The notes: a model not told the origin generated them from the letters alone. DNA of 64,000 nucleotides from Boesenbergia rotunda (GCA_024364735.1 JAGFNQ010009503.1:37452-101451); one strand, 5' to 3'. Shown: positions 1-11,390, counted from the first letter of the stretch. Numbers and translations: made by a program.

Positions 1-183
1 AGTTGTGATCCCATCACAAATTCTCTTATGCTGTGAGTTGTATTGCGGACATTCAGTAGATGAGTTTAAGATCCCAATCAAATACACAACATGTATACTC
101 AAATAGTGAATTATCATTTATTAAAATAAATGTTTACAATCATAAGGCGATTGCCTTAGGACACTTCTCTCATATCACTAACA
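1..183 (-). repeat. Partial 3' LTR of a minus-strand Ty1/copia element
   Basis: Read on the minus strand, the pol remnant is followed by a purine-rich tract and then TGTTAGTGATATG at position 183, the usual TG start of an LTR. The LTR runs off the left edge of the window, so its length and target duplication cannot be seen. The pol stop codon (170-172) lies just inside the LTR, which is common in this group. Confidence 0.75.
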
Positions 184-1120
184 AACTCCCACTTGGCCTA
201 ATGCCAATCGCTACGGTATCCAATACCACAGCTCTAACATGACCCTCAAACTTGCTCTGAGGCAAGGCCTTAGTTAAAGGATCCGCTAAATTCCTTTCAG
301 TGGGAATTTTCTCAATTTGTATATCATTCCTACTTATAATCTCTCTGATCAGATGATAGCGGCGAAGCACGTGTTTGGATCGCTGATGAGACCTTGGTTC
401 CTTTGCTTGTGCAATAGCTCCATTGTTGTCGCAGTAAACCGGCACTGCTTCATCAATGGTTGGAACCACGCCAAGTTCGGAGACGAACTTCTTGATCCAG
501 ACTGCTTCCTTTGCTGCTTCCGAAGCTGCGATATATTCCGCTTCCGTGGTGGAATCCGCTACGGTGTCTTGTTTGGAACTTTTCCAACTTACTGCGCCTC
601 CATTCAAAGTAAATACGTATCCAGACTGAGATTTGGAGTCATCCTTATCTGTCTGGAAACTGGCATCTGTATACCCACGTATTACCATATCTCCTTCTCC
701 ATATATTAGGAACACATCCTTAGTTCTTCTTAAGTACTTAAGGATTGTCTTAACAGCCGCCCAATGATCCATTCCTGGATCCGACTGGTATCTGCTTGTG
801 ACGCTCAAAGCATACGATACATCGGGCCTTGTACATAACATAGCATACATGATAGATCCTATCGCGGATGCATAAGGAATCTTATTCATGCAAATCCTCT
901 CGTCTTCTGTGCGCGGACACATAGACTTTGAAAGGTTGATCCCATGCCTGATGGGAAGGTAACCTTTCTTGGATTCCGACATGCTAAACCTTTTTAGCAC
1001 TCGGTCTATATATGTAGACTGCGAAAGACCAAGCAACCGTTTTGATCTATCTCTATAGATTCTAATCCCAAGGATATAGGTTGCTTCTCCCAGGTCTTTC
1101 ATGGAGAAAGTTTTGGACAA
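170..1120 (-). pseudogene. Copia pol: end of reverse transcriptase and RNase H
   Basis: This 316-codon frame is the C-terminal part of a Ty1/copia polyprotein. It starts in the connection region with DLGEATYILGI, followed by the ARPD-like CTRPDVSYAL block. RNase H follows, with YTDASFQTD, the TEAEYIAASEA motif, YCDNNGAI, and the terminal ADPLTKALPQ. RNase H removes template RNA during reverse transcription. It overlaps the upstream RT frame by 22 bases in another frame, so one frameshift near 1100-1120 separates them. The element is therefore not able to make an intact polyprotein. The lineage looks like the Tork/Angela type, but this is a motif-based guess. Confidence 0.9.
184..199 (-). promoter_or_regulatory. 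Polypurine tract of the left-edge copia element
   Basis: The minus strand reads GGCCAAGTGGGAGTTT directly before the TG of the LTR. A purine-rich AAGTGGGAG tract is the normal plus-strand primer of plant copia elements. Its position between RNase H and LTR fits that role. Confidence 0.7.
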
Positions 1121-1791
1121 CCAAATTTTAACTGTTGTAAGACTGATATATCGTTTCCTATAAGTAAGATGTCATCGACATATAATACTAGGAATACGAC
1201 TGCACTCCCACTAACCTTCTTGTACACACAAGGTTCGTCTGGATTTTGTGAGAAATCAAACTTTTTGATTGTCTCATCAAAACGGATGTTCCAGCTCCTA
1301 GATGCTTGCTTCAGTCCATATATGGATCGTCGAAGCTTGCATACTTTGGTTTTATCAACCGATGTGAAACCTTCAGGTTGTATCATGTATACATCCTCAA
1401 GCAGGTTTCCGTTAAGGAAAGCTGTTTTCACATCCATTTGCCATATCTCATAATCATAATGAGCTGCTATGGCTAGGAGCATCCGAATGGATTTAAGCAT
1501 AGCTACTGGCGAATAGGTTTCGTCATAATCAATTCCTTGCTTCTGACGATATCCTTTTGCCACTAATCTAGCCTTAAAGGTAACAACATTACCTTCCATG
1601 TCGGTTTTCTTCTTGAAAACCCACTTGCACCCTATGGGCTTAATCCCTTCAGGTGGGTTAACCAAGTCCCATACTTGGTTTTCGTACATGGAATCCATTT
1701 CCGACTTCATGGCCTCAAGCCATTTGTCCCTTTCTGAACTTTTCAGAACGTCTTCATAACTGATAGGTTCGTCATCGCTTATGAGTAACAC
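1099..1791 (-). pseudogene. Copia pol: reverse transcriptase core
   Basis: The frame encodes the copia reverse transcriptase from its N-terminal boundary (WLEAMKSEMDSM, then GCKWVFKKK and KARLVAKGY) through the QMDVKTAFLNG block to the catalytic LYVDDILLIG (YVDD) box. The order and spacing are those of a normal Ty1/copia RT. It is cut upstream near 1838 by an assembly gap, so integrase, protease and gag are not visible. Downstream it breaks by frameshift into the RNase H frame. It would have synthesised element cDNA in cytoplasmic virus-like particles; this copy is dead. Confidence 0.92.
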
Positions 1792-1837
1792 GTCGTTCGA
1801 TTCACTTACGAGAAATCCGTATCTCTCTGGAATATTG

Positions 1838-1876
1838 NNNNNNNNNNNNNNNNNNNNNNNNNNNNNNNNNNNNNNN
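1838..1876. other. Assembly gap of 39 N
   Basis: The run of N separates copia pol from unrelated tandem-repeat DNA. The copia sequence stops abruptly at the gap, so the true length of missing sequence is unknown. Confidence 0.99.
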
Positions 1877-2577
1877 GATAATCAGCAGTTGAATGGGAAG
1901 TAGACAAGCAAAGAAGTCTAGGTGAGTCATGATTGACTAAACACTTATGTAGTTAAAAGTCTGATAGTGAGTTGACAAGGATAAAATTTAAATGAGTCAT
2001 GGTTGATCGAGGCATTGACAGTTTGAAGTTCAACAAGAAGATGACATGAGAGTCAAAGTCCAAGTGGGTTATGAAATATCAAACACTTTGCAGTTGAAAG
2101 TTCAATAGACAGTTGACCAAAGTGAAGTTCAAGTGGGTCATAGAGTTTGGATACTTGATATGAGACATGAAATCCAAGTGGGTGAAAGTTGAATAGATAC
2201 TTAGCAATGATTGAAGTCCTAATAAGTCGTAGAGGATGAGATGTTAGGCATGAGAGATGAAAGAAATGACAGATTAGGGAGGATTGGATGTTAGACATAT
2301 TTGATCCAATTAACCTATGACCAAGGTTGACTAAACTCGAATTGACTTGAGTTGAGTTTTAGTTGACCAATCTTTGTTAACCAAATTTGAGTTAGCTTAA
2401 GTTGCATTTCAAACTTTGATCAATATATTTGTTGATGTGAGCGTAAAGGCAAGTGGATCACGGTTGACTGGATACATGATAATTAGAAGTCCAACAAGGA
2501 TTTGACAAGAGAGAAGTAATAGTGGGTCACAATTGATCGAACAATTGGTGTTTGGAAGTCCAATAGAGAGATGACTA
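1877..2577. repeat. Degenerate tandem repeat, about 70 bp unit
   Basis: The words GAGTCAT or GGGT(C/T)AT recur near 1924, 1994, 2065 and 2134, giving a spacing of about 70 bases, each with a neighbouring AAGTCCAAGTGGGTC-like and GTTGACC-like phrase. The text resembles the start of the LTR at 41547 (GGTCAAGGTTGAC, AAGTC..AGTGGGACT), so it is probably an expanded or decayed LTR of that subfamily. No coding potential is seen. Confidence 0.5.
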
Positions 2578-3843
2578 TGAGATCGTTGTAATCAATAGAG
2601 GGGGGGGTGAATATTGATAACGTAAATTTTTTAGAAACACAGATTTAAATGCAGCGAAAAATGCACAATTCAAAGATAGCTAATGTAGTTTGTTTTACTT
2701 GGTTCGGAGTTTGTAATAGCTCCTACTTCAAGGCCGACGGTCCTTGACCATTTTTGTTAGACAATTCTATAGTTCGGAAAATGATTTACAAGTATAAGAA
2801 CTTAAGTGCAGAACATAATTAAAACATTATACCGACGACACTTAAGAAGAAAGGCTGAGCTTGTTGGAGTGGCATGTCGTCGATCTTGAACATGGTTGGC
2901 GCAAAAAACTAGAGCATGGAAGCTTATCGTAGCTTGTTTGAGTGCTTGAGTTCTTGTCTGGAAGCAAAGGGGTGAAGCCCCTTTTATAGTTGGTTCTCGG
3001 GTGCCTGATAGGGTAAAGGGCACCCTCCACGTCGGCCAATTAGCCGCATCCTTATCCGTAGACTTGGCCTACGTTTATCTCCATTCTTGAGCGCCTGGGA
3101 CTACTGAGGCGCTTGGAAGCACACGGGCGCCTGGGAGCTGATGTGGCGCGACTGCTGGAAGAACCTCTTCCGGGGCGCCTGATACAATTCAAGCGCCTAG
3201 GCAAGCGCCTGGGATAGCAACAGTCAACTCCTTTTAGCCTACAACCAGGATTAGTCCAAAAACACAATATAATATGATAAATATGCATGAATAACAGTTA
3301 GAGTTGTCTTGGTTCTGACTTTGGATTTCAAATGAAATCCTAGGTCGAACCGACGCCTATTGTTCCCTCTTCCGGGGAACGCGTCCTTACCTACTCTACT
3401 CTGGAGGAGTTATCTTTTGCCAACCGGCTCCTTCGGTTGGACTTTTGCTCGGCCTCCGAGACTCCCGGATCACAATACGTCCGTACCTCAACCCGCCTTT
3501 ACTTTTGTCCGCAGTCCTCGCTAGGCTAAGTCTCCTGCCCGATCTTCTGGATTAGGTCTTCGGTGCCCAGTCCTTGAATAGTTCTTCTTTCCCAATTCTT
3601 CGAATTAGGTCTTCGTGCCCAACCCTTGGTCAAGTCTTCGATCCCCAGCCTTCTGCCAGGACTTCATGCCTAGTCCTCGACCAGGACTTTGTGCTCAACC
3701 CTGCAGGTTAAGACATCGTGCCTAGCTCAATTAGGACTTTCCTGCACACTTAGTAAAATCATCAGATCATAATATAAACTTAACTTTGAACCCTTTTCCA
3801 TTATCAAAAAACCAGGTTCGATCAGGTGCTTCCGGCACCAACA
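2578..3843 (-). repeat. SIRE-like LTR, minus strand
   Basis: On the minus strand this begins TGTTGGTGCCGGAAGCACC at 3843 and ends near 2578 just beyond a pyrimidine-rich CACCCCCCCTCTATTG block, as in the plus-strand LTRs of elements A to D. Inside are the same landmarks: AAGTCCTGG-type repeats, the GAGGAGCCGGTTGGC phrase, GGCGTCGGTTCGACCTA, GGCGCC-type palindromes and a TATA box (CTATAAAAGG, about 2980-2989). The exact outer end is uncertain by several bases. Confidence 0.75.
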
Positions 3844-4346
3844 ATCTCTCCCTTTTTGATTTATGGTAATCTAGTTCAAAAGTTAATTTAAAAAAACATG
3901 AATAAGAAATAAATCACAGTTATGCACTAGAAAAATGAGACATAATAAATTTAAAAAAATTCTTTTCATTCTCCCCCTTGATTAGTAATTTTCCCCATTT
4001 ATTTTTTTTGGGACATTTCCAATTTTTGAAAAACCATGGAAAATTAAAATATTGTGTAAAGCTCCTTTGGATTTGAAATCCTCCCCCTGAAGCTTATGAA
4101 AATATGTAATTTTCATTTTGAAAGTTTTTCTAATTTTTGAAAAGAATTTTAAGTATGGAAAAACTCATTACTTTGAAAAAAATAATTCTAAGTTTAGTTT
4201 TGAAAAAGTATTTTGAAAAGCTTCTGAGTATCATAAAAGCAATTCCAAAAAAACTTTAAGTTAAAGAAAAAAAATACTTTTGAAAGTTTCTAAAATAAAA
4301 TTTCTTTGAGAAAGGAAAAAATTTTAAGGAAAAATTTAATTTTTAA
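3844..4346 (-). repeat. PPT and AT-rich 3' internal region of the minus-strand SIRE-like element
   Basis: Directly beside the LTR the minus strand reads AAATCAAAAAGGGAGAT, the PPT shared with elements A and B. The rest is AT-rich DNA with repeated TTTTGAAAA words, like the 3' linkers of A to C. It ends where plus-strand copia pol of element A begins, so two elements are joined in inverted orientation here. No ORF of note. Confidence 0.65.
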
Positions 4347-5200
4347 CTTTAACTATCTCTAAGAGCTTAGGTACTCCCATGGCCACGAATGTGAAAATAG
4401 ACAATGACCCTAAAGGTAAATCAGTTGACTTAAAGCTATATAGAAGCATGATAGGTAGTTTATTATACTTAACTGCTAGTAGACCTGACATTCTGTTCGC
4501 AGTAGGAATGTGTGTTAGATACCAAACCTGTGCCAAGGAATCTCACTTAGCAACCCTAAAAAGAATCCTTAGGTACATTAAGGGTACCCTAAATGTAGGT
4601 ATTTGGTATCTTAGGACCTCCAATTTTGAATTATCAGGATACTCTGACTCAGACTATGCCGGATGCAAACTAAATAGAAAGAGTACAAGCGGAAGTGGTC
4701 AATTATTAAGACATAGTCTAGTCAGCTGGTGCAGTAGAAAGCAACATTGCGTTGCCTTATCCACAACTGAAGCGGAGTATGTTGCCCTATGAGAGTGTGT
4801 AGCACAACTTTTATGGATGATGCACACTCTTAAGGACTTCCAACTAGACTATGTTCAAACCAAAGTGTTCATTGACAACATAAGCTCGATCAATCTTATG
4901 AAAAACCCTATTCATCACTCCCGAACCAAACACATTGAAGTAAAACATCATTTTGTTAGGGATCACGTAGCCTGGGGCGAAATCGTACTTATGCATGTGG
5001 ACTCGAAATCTAATCTAGCCGACATCTTTACCAAACCCTTACCTGAGTCTGAGTTTAGCTTACTAAGAAAGCAGATAGGGTTGTGCTTAGTAGAATATGA
5101 CTATTATCATGTATGTTTTCAATTTTTTTTAAAATTCTTTTTCAAAACTAGTATTCAATATCTTTCGAAAAATCATTTTTTAAATTCTTTTCTGACTTAG
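4347..5200 (+). pseudogene. Element A: SIRE-like copia pol, RNase H part
   Basis: This is the C-terminal part of a Ty1/copia polyprotein: the KSLGTPMAT connection segment, YRSMIGSLLYLTASRPDI, then RNase H with YSDSDYAG, STTEAEYVAL, FIDNISSINL, SRTKHIEVKHHF and the terminal ADIFTKPLP. An in-frame TGA at 4790-4792 interrupts RNase H just after TEAEYVAL; the same frame reopens at once. Integrase and most of RT are missing because the left end is replaced by inverted LTR-element DNA. The following 3' region and LTR belong to the same element. It matters because it shows the pol lineage that shares its PPT, LTR words and 3' block with the pol-less elements B and C. Confidence 0.9.
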
Positions 5201-6508
5201 ATTTTTTTAAAAATTATCCCCTTTAAAACTAGGGTTTTCTATGTAATGGACTTAGCCTAGGCCTTAACCCTAGAATTGCATGCTCCTATAGATCTAGAAG
5301 CTAGCATCTCACAAGCACATTAGGACACTTTGATTGATAACCAAGATTGGGTTGAGATGCTTAGGTCTATGCCTTGACTCAAGATGCTTTAAGTCAGTGC
5401 ATCTAGAGTAGTTGGGGCGATAAATACATTTGAACAACAATCAAGCTAAGTGTTCAAGCTTAGAAAATCTAACTTGATCATATCACTTAATTGACTAACC
5501 CTAGCGAAAGCTGCTGTTATATAACAGTTAGTAAGTAGCTATCTGGGTTAGACAGAACCCGAACGAGTTCAATTTAGTTGGTTTGATCCATTTTGTTGCT
5601 TGGACTCACTAGAATTGGTTCAATATGAGTTTTAATTTTTGCAAAATAAACTGGCTCTGATTCGCAATTGTTTTTCGATCAGTATGTTTTTTGATATATG
5701 ACAAAGGGGAAGAGTAAAAAAAAAGAGAGTGATTTTTTTTTTGAAAAAGTAAAGTTAAATTTTCAAGTGCAAATTTTTCTCAAAAATATTTTAAGTGATT
5801 TTTTTGAAAAAGTCTTAAAGTACTTTTAAAAGATTTTTCAAGTACAAAATATTTTTAAGTGCACATATTTTTTTAAGTACAAAAGATTTTTCAACTATTA
5901 ATATTTTTTGTGAAAAATATTTTTGCAAAATATTTTGTTAGAATATTTTTTCTAAGTGTAAAATATTTTTCTAAGTGAAAAATATTTAAAATATTTTTCT
6001 AAGTGCAAATTTTTTTTCTAAGTGTAAAATATTTTTCTAAGTGCAAAATTTTTTTTTCTAAGTGCAAAATGTTTTTAAGCACAATATTTTTAAAGGGAAA
6101 AATCTTTGTAAGTGTGCAAATGTTTTTTAAAGTACAACTTTTGGTGGTAAAGATAAAATTCTATTTTTTAGAAAAATTTATTAATTTTTCCAAAAAGGTA
6201 TCTTAACTTTTTTAAACTTCAAAAGTCTTACAAAATACACTTGGTCAAAAATTGGTGATCTTGATTTCACAAAAAGACTTTAACATGTTTTTCCTCAAAA
6301 AGGATACACTTAACCATTTTAAAAATTTGCACATCTTTGAAAGCTTCAGGAGGAGAATCTCTAATTCAGGGGGAGCTTAGTTCATGTTTTTCAAAACTTG
6401 GTTTTCTTAAAAGAGAGGAAAATAAACATGTTTTTTGTTGAAATACCTGCTTTATATGTTTTAAGTTAACTTTTGAACTAGGTTGTCATATATCAAAAAG
6501 GGGGAGAT
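5201..6508 (+). repeat. Element A 3' noncoding region: conserved block, inner purine tract, tandem array, PPT
   Basis: 5217-5560 is a noncoding block closely matched in B (13061-13402) and C (28973-29320), containing the palindrome CTGTTATATAACAG. At 5692-5714 lies GATATATGACAAAGGGGAAG, a PPT-like inner purine tract. From about 5740 to 6190 an AT-rich array repeats words of the type TTTTTCTAAGTGCAAAATA. The true PPT AAAAAGGGGGAGAT is at 6495-6508, directly before the LTR. Confidence 0.75.
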
Positions 6509-7121
6509 TGTTGGTACCAGAAGCACCAAGATTGAACCTGAGTTTTGATAATGGCAATGGGTTCATAAGTTAAGGTTACTTTGTGATCTAATGGATTTGT
6601 ATAAGTGCGCAGGAAAAGTCATAGGTAAGCTAGGCACGAAGTCCTGGTTCGTAGAATTGGGCAATAAGTCTTGCCCGAGGGCTGGGCACCTTAGACCTGA
6701 CCGGAAGTTAGGCAATAAGTCCTGGTCGTGGACTGGGCACGAAGTCCTGATTCGAAGAATTGGGCAATAAGTCCTGGCCGAGGGCTGGGCACCGAAGACC
6801 TGACCGAGGGTTGAGCAATAAGTCCTGGTCGTGGACTGGGCACGAAGTCCTGATCCGGATGATCGGGCAAAAGTCCAACTGGAGGAGCCGGTTGGCAAAA
6901 GGTAAATTCTCCAGAGAGGAGTAGGCGAGCACGTGTTCCCCGTAAGAGGGAACATTAGGCGTCGGTCCGACCTATGGTTCTATTTGGGAAGCCCAAAGTC
7001 AGAACCAAGACAGCGCAGGCTGTAGGTTGTACTTAACTTATCTATTATTTGTGTTTTGGAACTAACCCTGGTTGCAGGAACAAAGGATGGAGTTCGCTGC
7101 TTCCCAGGCACCTGATCATAC
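6509..7121 (+). repeat. Element A 3' LTR, first half
   Basis: Starts TGTTGGTACCAGAAGCACC directly after the PPT. Contains an array of AAGTCCTGGTCGTGGACTGGGC-type hairpin units (6640-6870) and the GAGGAGCCGGTTGGC and GGCGTCGG landmarks. It is interrupted at 7121 by element B; the second half resumes at 15682. Confidence 0.85.
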
Positions 7122-8535
7122 TATTGGTGCAGAAAGCACCCAAGTCGAACCTGAGTTTTGATAATGGCAAAAGGGTTCAAAAGTTAAGTCTTATTTGTTT
7201 TCTAACATGTTACTCGAGTGTGCAGGAAAGGTCCTAGCGAAGGACTGCTAGGCACTGGCGAAGGAATGCCAGGGCAAAAAGTCCTAGCGAAGGACTGCTA
7301 GGCACTGGCGAAGGAATGCCAGGGTAAAAAGTCCTAGCGTAGGACTGCTAAGCACTGGTGAAGGAATGCCAGAGTACTGAAGCCCTAGCGAAGGACTGCC
7401 AGGCACCAGGCAAAGGACAGCTTGGACTGAAGACCTGGCAAAGGAATGCTAGGCACCGGGCGAGGGACAGCTTGGTATCCAAGACCTGGCGAAGGACCGC
7501 TAGGCTAATGTCCAACCGGAGGAGCCAGTTGGCATCAGGTAAATTCTCCCGAGAGGAGTAGGTGAGGATGCATTCCCCGTCGAGGGAACAGTAGGCGTCG
7601 GTTCGACCTAGGGCTCCATTTTGGCGACCCAAAGTCAGAACCAAGACAGCTAAGGCTGTATAAACTAACATATTATTGCTTTATGGTGTTTTGGACTAAC
7701 CCTGGATGCAGGACTGAAGGAACGAGTGTCTGCAGCTCAGAGAGCCTCAAAGGAGTGAGGCAGCAGCTGACCAGGGCGCCCGGAGTGTCCCGGGCGCCCC
7801 CAAGGTGAACATAAAACACATGGAGCAAAGGAACTGCTTCTGCAGCTCATGGGCGGGGCGCCATTGTGCTCCCGGGCGCCCCCAGCGTCCCGGGCGCCCC
7901 CAGCGTCCCGGGCGCCCCCTGCGCAAGCCATCGAAGCAGAAGCCAGCGAAGCCAAGGGATAAGCTCTGACCCGGTCAACCCGGGCGCCCCCAGCGTCCCG
8001 GGTGCCCCGGTCAAGATCTGATCCCGAGTTTGAAGGGATCAGAAGCTGACCGAGTGAATGTCGGATCGGCCGACACGTGGGGGGGCGCCCCCGACGTTCC
8101 GGGCACCCCCAGGGCCTATAAAAGGGCCCTCGACCCCAAGGCTTCGAACAACAATTCTTTTCAACGCTTCTACGCTCTTCTGCTCTCGCGCTCTACTCCG
8201 AAAATCTCCCGACTCGAGACTCAAGCGCCAACGACGTCCCGCTGCTCCGAAAATACAACCTACATCGGACGTTGGTAAAAGAAGAGTTTCTTTTGAAAGT
8301 TTACTTTACTATATTTGTAATTCAATCCTGTAAATTGATTTGAGAACTTATAGAATTGCCCGCAGAAAACGGTCAACGACCGTGGGCCTTGGAGTAGGAG
8401 TCGACTAAGGCTCCGAACCAAGTAAAACTACCTGTGTTCGCGATTGTTTTTATTCCTCTGCGTAATTTCTCTAATTCTAAAATCCGAACGTTTTCCGATA
8501 TTCACCCCCCCTCTATCGGTTCTCTCGATCCAACA
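7122..8535 (+). repeat. Element B 5' LTR (1414 bp)
   Basis: Begins TATTGGTGCAG (the other copy reads CGTTGG; the consensus is TGTTGG) and ends CCAACA. In order it has an array of CCTAGCGAAGGACTGCTAGG hairpin units (about 7225-7500), GAGGAGCC..GTTGGC, GGCGTCGGTTCGACCTA, AGACAGCTAAGGCTGT, a GC-rich array of GGGCGCCC palindromes (7770-8100), TATAAAAG at 8117-8124, and the pyrimidine-rich CACCCCCCCTCTATCGG block near the end. The palindrome array directly upstream of TATA suggests the U3 enhancer and promoter. Confidence 0.88.
8117..8124 (+). promoter_or_regulatory. TATA box of element B 5' LTR
   Basis: TATAAAAG sits within GGGCCTATAAAAGGGCCC just downstream of the GGGCGCCC array. Equivalent boxes lie at 15260 (B 3' LTR), 20368 (C), 30901 (D) and 57344 (solo LTR). 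This fits the LTR promoter; the start site would be about 30 bases downstream. Confidence 0.75.
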
Positions 8536-8537
8536 AG

Positions 8538-8549
8538 TGGTATCAGAGC
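8538..8549 (+). promoter_or_regulatory. Primer binding site of element B
   Basis: TGGTATCAGAGC begins two bases after the LTR end. It is the standard plant initiator-tRNA-Met primer site that starts minus-strand cDNA synthesis. Confidence 0.9.
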
Positions 8550-8797
8550 GGGGAAGTTCAAATTTAGTGCAACCACCAGTTTGAATATTTTTCAGATTTC
8601 TTTTATTTTTTCCTTTTAATATTTTTTCATTCGAATTTCTTCTAATATTTTTTTTTCGTTCGAATTTCTTCTCGTTGATCGAGGTTGGTGCAACATCCCT
8701 CGATATTTAATTTTCTTTATCCCGCACTACTAATCCAAGACCAAGTCTCGGGACAAAATTTTTCTTTTTCTTATCTCTTTTTCAGATAAAATACCTA

Positions 8798-10462
8798 ATG
8801 GCCATGCAAGAAGGATTCAGCACAGCCAGACCTCCTCTTTTCAGTGGAGAAGACTTTTCCTACTGGAAAAGTCGAATGGAGGTCCACTTGAAAACTCAGG
8901 TGGACATGTGGATAATCATCCAGTCCGGACTGGAGATTCCGAGAAATGCTGAAGGAGTACCTCAAAGCTACACAGAGTGGGACACCGCTCTGAAATGAAA
9001 AATTGAAGCAGATGCAAAGGCGACCCAGACCCTTCAATGCGGCTTAACAAAAGAGGAGCTGAACCGGGTGGGCCCTTTCAACAGTGCCAAGGAGCTGTGG
9101 GGAAAACTGATCGAGCTGCACGAAGGAACATCAGACACTCGGATCAGCAAGAGAGATCTGCTCCTGAACAAGTTGTACACCATCAAAATGGCCGACAACG
9201 AAACAGCAACTCAGCTTCACGCTCGAATCCAAGAACTAATGAACGGTCTTCACACCATTGGTCACAAGGTAGAAAACTGTGACCTAATAAGGTATGCTTT
9301 AAATGCTTTCCCGAGAAACACCTTGTGGGCATCTATGGTTGATGCATAGAAGGTTTCAAGGGATCTTTCAAAAGTAAAATTAGATGAATTGTTCTCTGAA
9401 TTAGAGTTGCACGAACAGACTAACTGCAATTTGGCCGAGAAAAGTATTGCCTTTGTTGCAGGTAAAACTGGGAAGACAACAAAGAAAAAGCCTCAACCTG
9501 AACCCGAGTCTAACTCAGACTCTAACTCAGACTCAGACTCAGAAGATGAAGAAGGAGATCGACCTAAGCTGGTCCGACTAGCAAGAAACTACTACAAGGA
9601 ATTGAAGAACCAAACCAACAGACGGAATGCCAGCCGAAGAAAGGACGAACCAGCTGAACTCGCAAATGAAAAGAACAAGCCCAACGTGACCTGCTTCGAG
9701 TGTAAGAAGAAGGGTCACTACAAGACGGAGTGTCCGAACCTAAAGGAAACCAAGAAGAATAGAAGGAAGAAGGCACTTCAAGCAACGTGGGACGAGTCCT
9801 CATCTGAAGAAGAAGAAGAGGTCCCACAATCGAACCTACTCGCACTAACCGCCTCAGAAGAAGTCAAGACCGAGTCAGAATCAGATAAGGACGATGACAG
9901 ACTGGCATTTGCAGAGGACGGCGAAATCAAGGTAAGTAGATTTACTAGATGTCAATTAAATGAACTAATTTTGTATCTTTCTCGAGATTTGGCGAAAGCT
10001 AAACTCCGAATCGAATCCCTCCGATAGGAAGTAAAACTCCTGAAAGAGGGAGCTGACCCTAAACCCTTAACCGAGAAAGTTCAAGAAGGAACTCCTACTC
10101 AAGTTGAAAAACTTGAGAAAGAGAACTCCTCCCTGAAAACTCAGGTTAAGGATCTCAGAACAGCATTAGAACGATTCACATCTGGTTCCAAGGGTCTTGA
10201 CATGATTCTTGGAAAACAGAAGTTCGTTCTAAATCGATCTGGATTAGGCTATACAACCAAATCTAGACAAAGATCCTATTTTGCTGTACTGAACCAGTCC
10301 AGACCAAAAGTTCAGGCATGGGTACCAAAACTATGCCTGAACAAACAAACTGGATCAAACCAATATTGGATCCCCAAGGACAAGATTCACATCTTGCCAA
10401 ACCATTACCGTGGCTTTAGTCCAGGGGGAGCCAAATTAAAAACTATATTTATTGTTAGATAA
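8798..10462 (+). pseudogene. Element B gag with CCHC zinc knuckle, three in-frame stops
   Basis: A 554-codon gag in a single frame from MAMQEGFSTARPPLFSGEDF to the TAA at 10460-10462, broken only by TGA 8996-8998, TAG 9347-9349 and TAG 10025-10027. The N-terminal half has the UBN2/copia-gag pattern (FSYWKSRMEVHLKTQ, KELWGKLIELHEG, RDLLLNKLYTIKM). An acidic Ser-Asp run follows, then the zinc knuckle CFECKKKGHYKTEC (C-X2-C-X4-H-X4-C, about 9692-9733), a basic stretch, more acidic serine-rich sequence and a coiled-coil segment (EKVQEGTPTQVEKLEKENSS). Gag forms the virus-like particle and binds element RNA. No pol follows. The start is chosen because ATGGCCATGCAAGAAGG is shared with element C. 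Confidence 0.9.
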
Positions 10463-11263
10463 AACTTAATTCTTGATTGTGACTTGCTTGACTGATTGTT
10501 TATTTAATTTCTGTAATTTACCATGCCTAAACTTAGGAATGGTTAGTTTAAGGACTGAACAAACTTAACTGAAACTTGACAACATAGTATTGGGTGGAGG
10601 TGAGATGATAGTACGTTAGGGAAGCCAATTCTAATAAGGTCAAGTATACTTGATCTCTTTAGACTGGTGAAACTAGCCGAAGCTACCGATCCAAGACCCA
10701 AACTAGTTAGACCAGAATTTTTCAAAGATTAATTTTGAAAATGAAATTTCATTAAAAGACTTTGTCAAAGAAAGGGTTGATGATCCAATAAGGCTTCGGC
10801 CAAAGAAGGCCTAGTGCCTCGCCAAGACCTGGAAGCCAATTTTTGAAATTCAAATTCAAATTATTCTCTGTCAAATTCAAATTTAACACAAATTTTCAGT
10901 TACTTGTAGACTTAAACATTCTTTTCAAAACAAATTCAACTGTTTTCAAAATTAATTAAGATTTTCAAAATAAATCATGTTTTTTTTCTTTTATCAAAAC
11001 CTGTCTCACAAAATCTATAAGGCTAACGTGATTGAAAACCCTAGATTCAGTGAGACAGTAAGATTAAACTCAATTAAAAGTTCCTTAATACCTAAATTAT
11101 GGTTTAATCCTGTAGTCAAACCATGGTCAACATGGTCAAACCATGATCAACAGAGTCAAACCATGGTCAAAAGCAGTCAAACCATAGTTAGAGTAGTCAA
11201 AATCATGGTCAAACCAATTAAGCCACGATCAAACGATGACAAGACAAAAAGCTGCATTTGCCC
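10463..11263 (+). other. Element B noncoding linker between gag and ORF2
   Basis: No protein motif is seen, in particular none of protease, integrase or RT. It is alignable by eye with the same interval of element C (23251-24020). The best conserved part is a 64-base segment at 10774-10837 (GGGTTGATGATCCAATAAGG, then a GGCCAAAGAAGGCC inverted repeat). The rest is AT-rich, ending in a run of TGGTCAAACCATGG-type repeats (11100-11230). Confidence 0.7.
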
Positions 11264-11390
11264 TTGACCGGGGCGCCCGGAACCACCCGGGCACCCCCAA
11301 CTAGACCTAGTCATTGCCAAAGGCAGTGACCACTGTCCCGGGCGCCTGGGAGCTCCCGGGCGCCCCCAATGACCTGCCTATAAAAAGGCA
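11264..11390 (+). promoter_or_regulatory. Promoter-like module of ORF2, element B
   Basis: Two palindromic GC clusters (GGGGCGCCCGGA..CCGGGCACCCCCA and CCCGGGCGCCTGGGAGCTCCCGGGCGCCCCCAA) are followed by CTATAAAAA at 11378-11386, about 105 bases upstream of the ORF2 ATG. The same words in the same order precede the TATA box of this element's own LTR. Inference: an internal promoter producing an ORF2 transcript. Transcription has not been shown. Confidence 0.6.

Noticed and set aside
317..709. Plus-strand 130-codon ORF
   Set aside because: Antisense shadow of copia RNase H.
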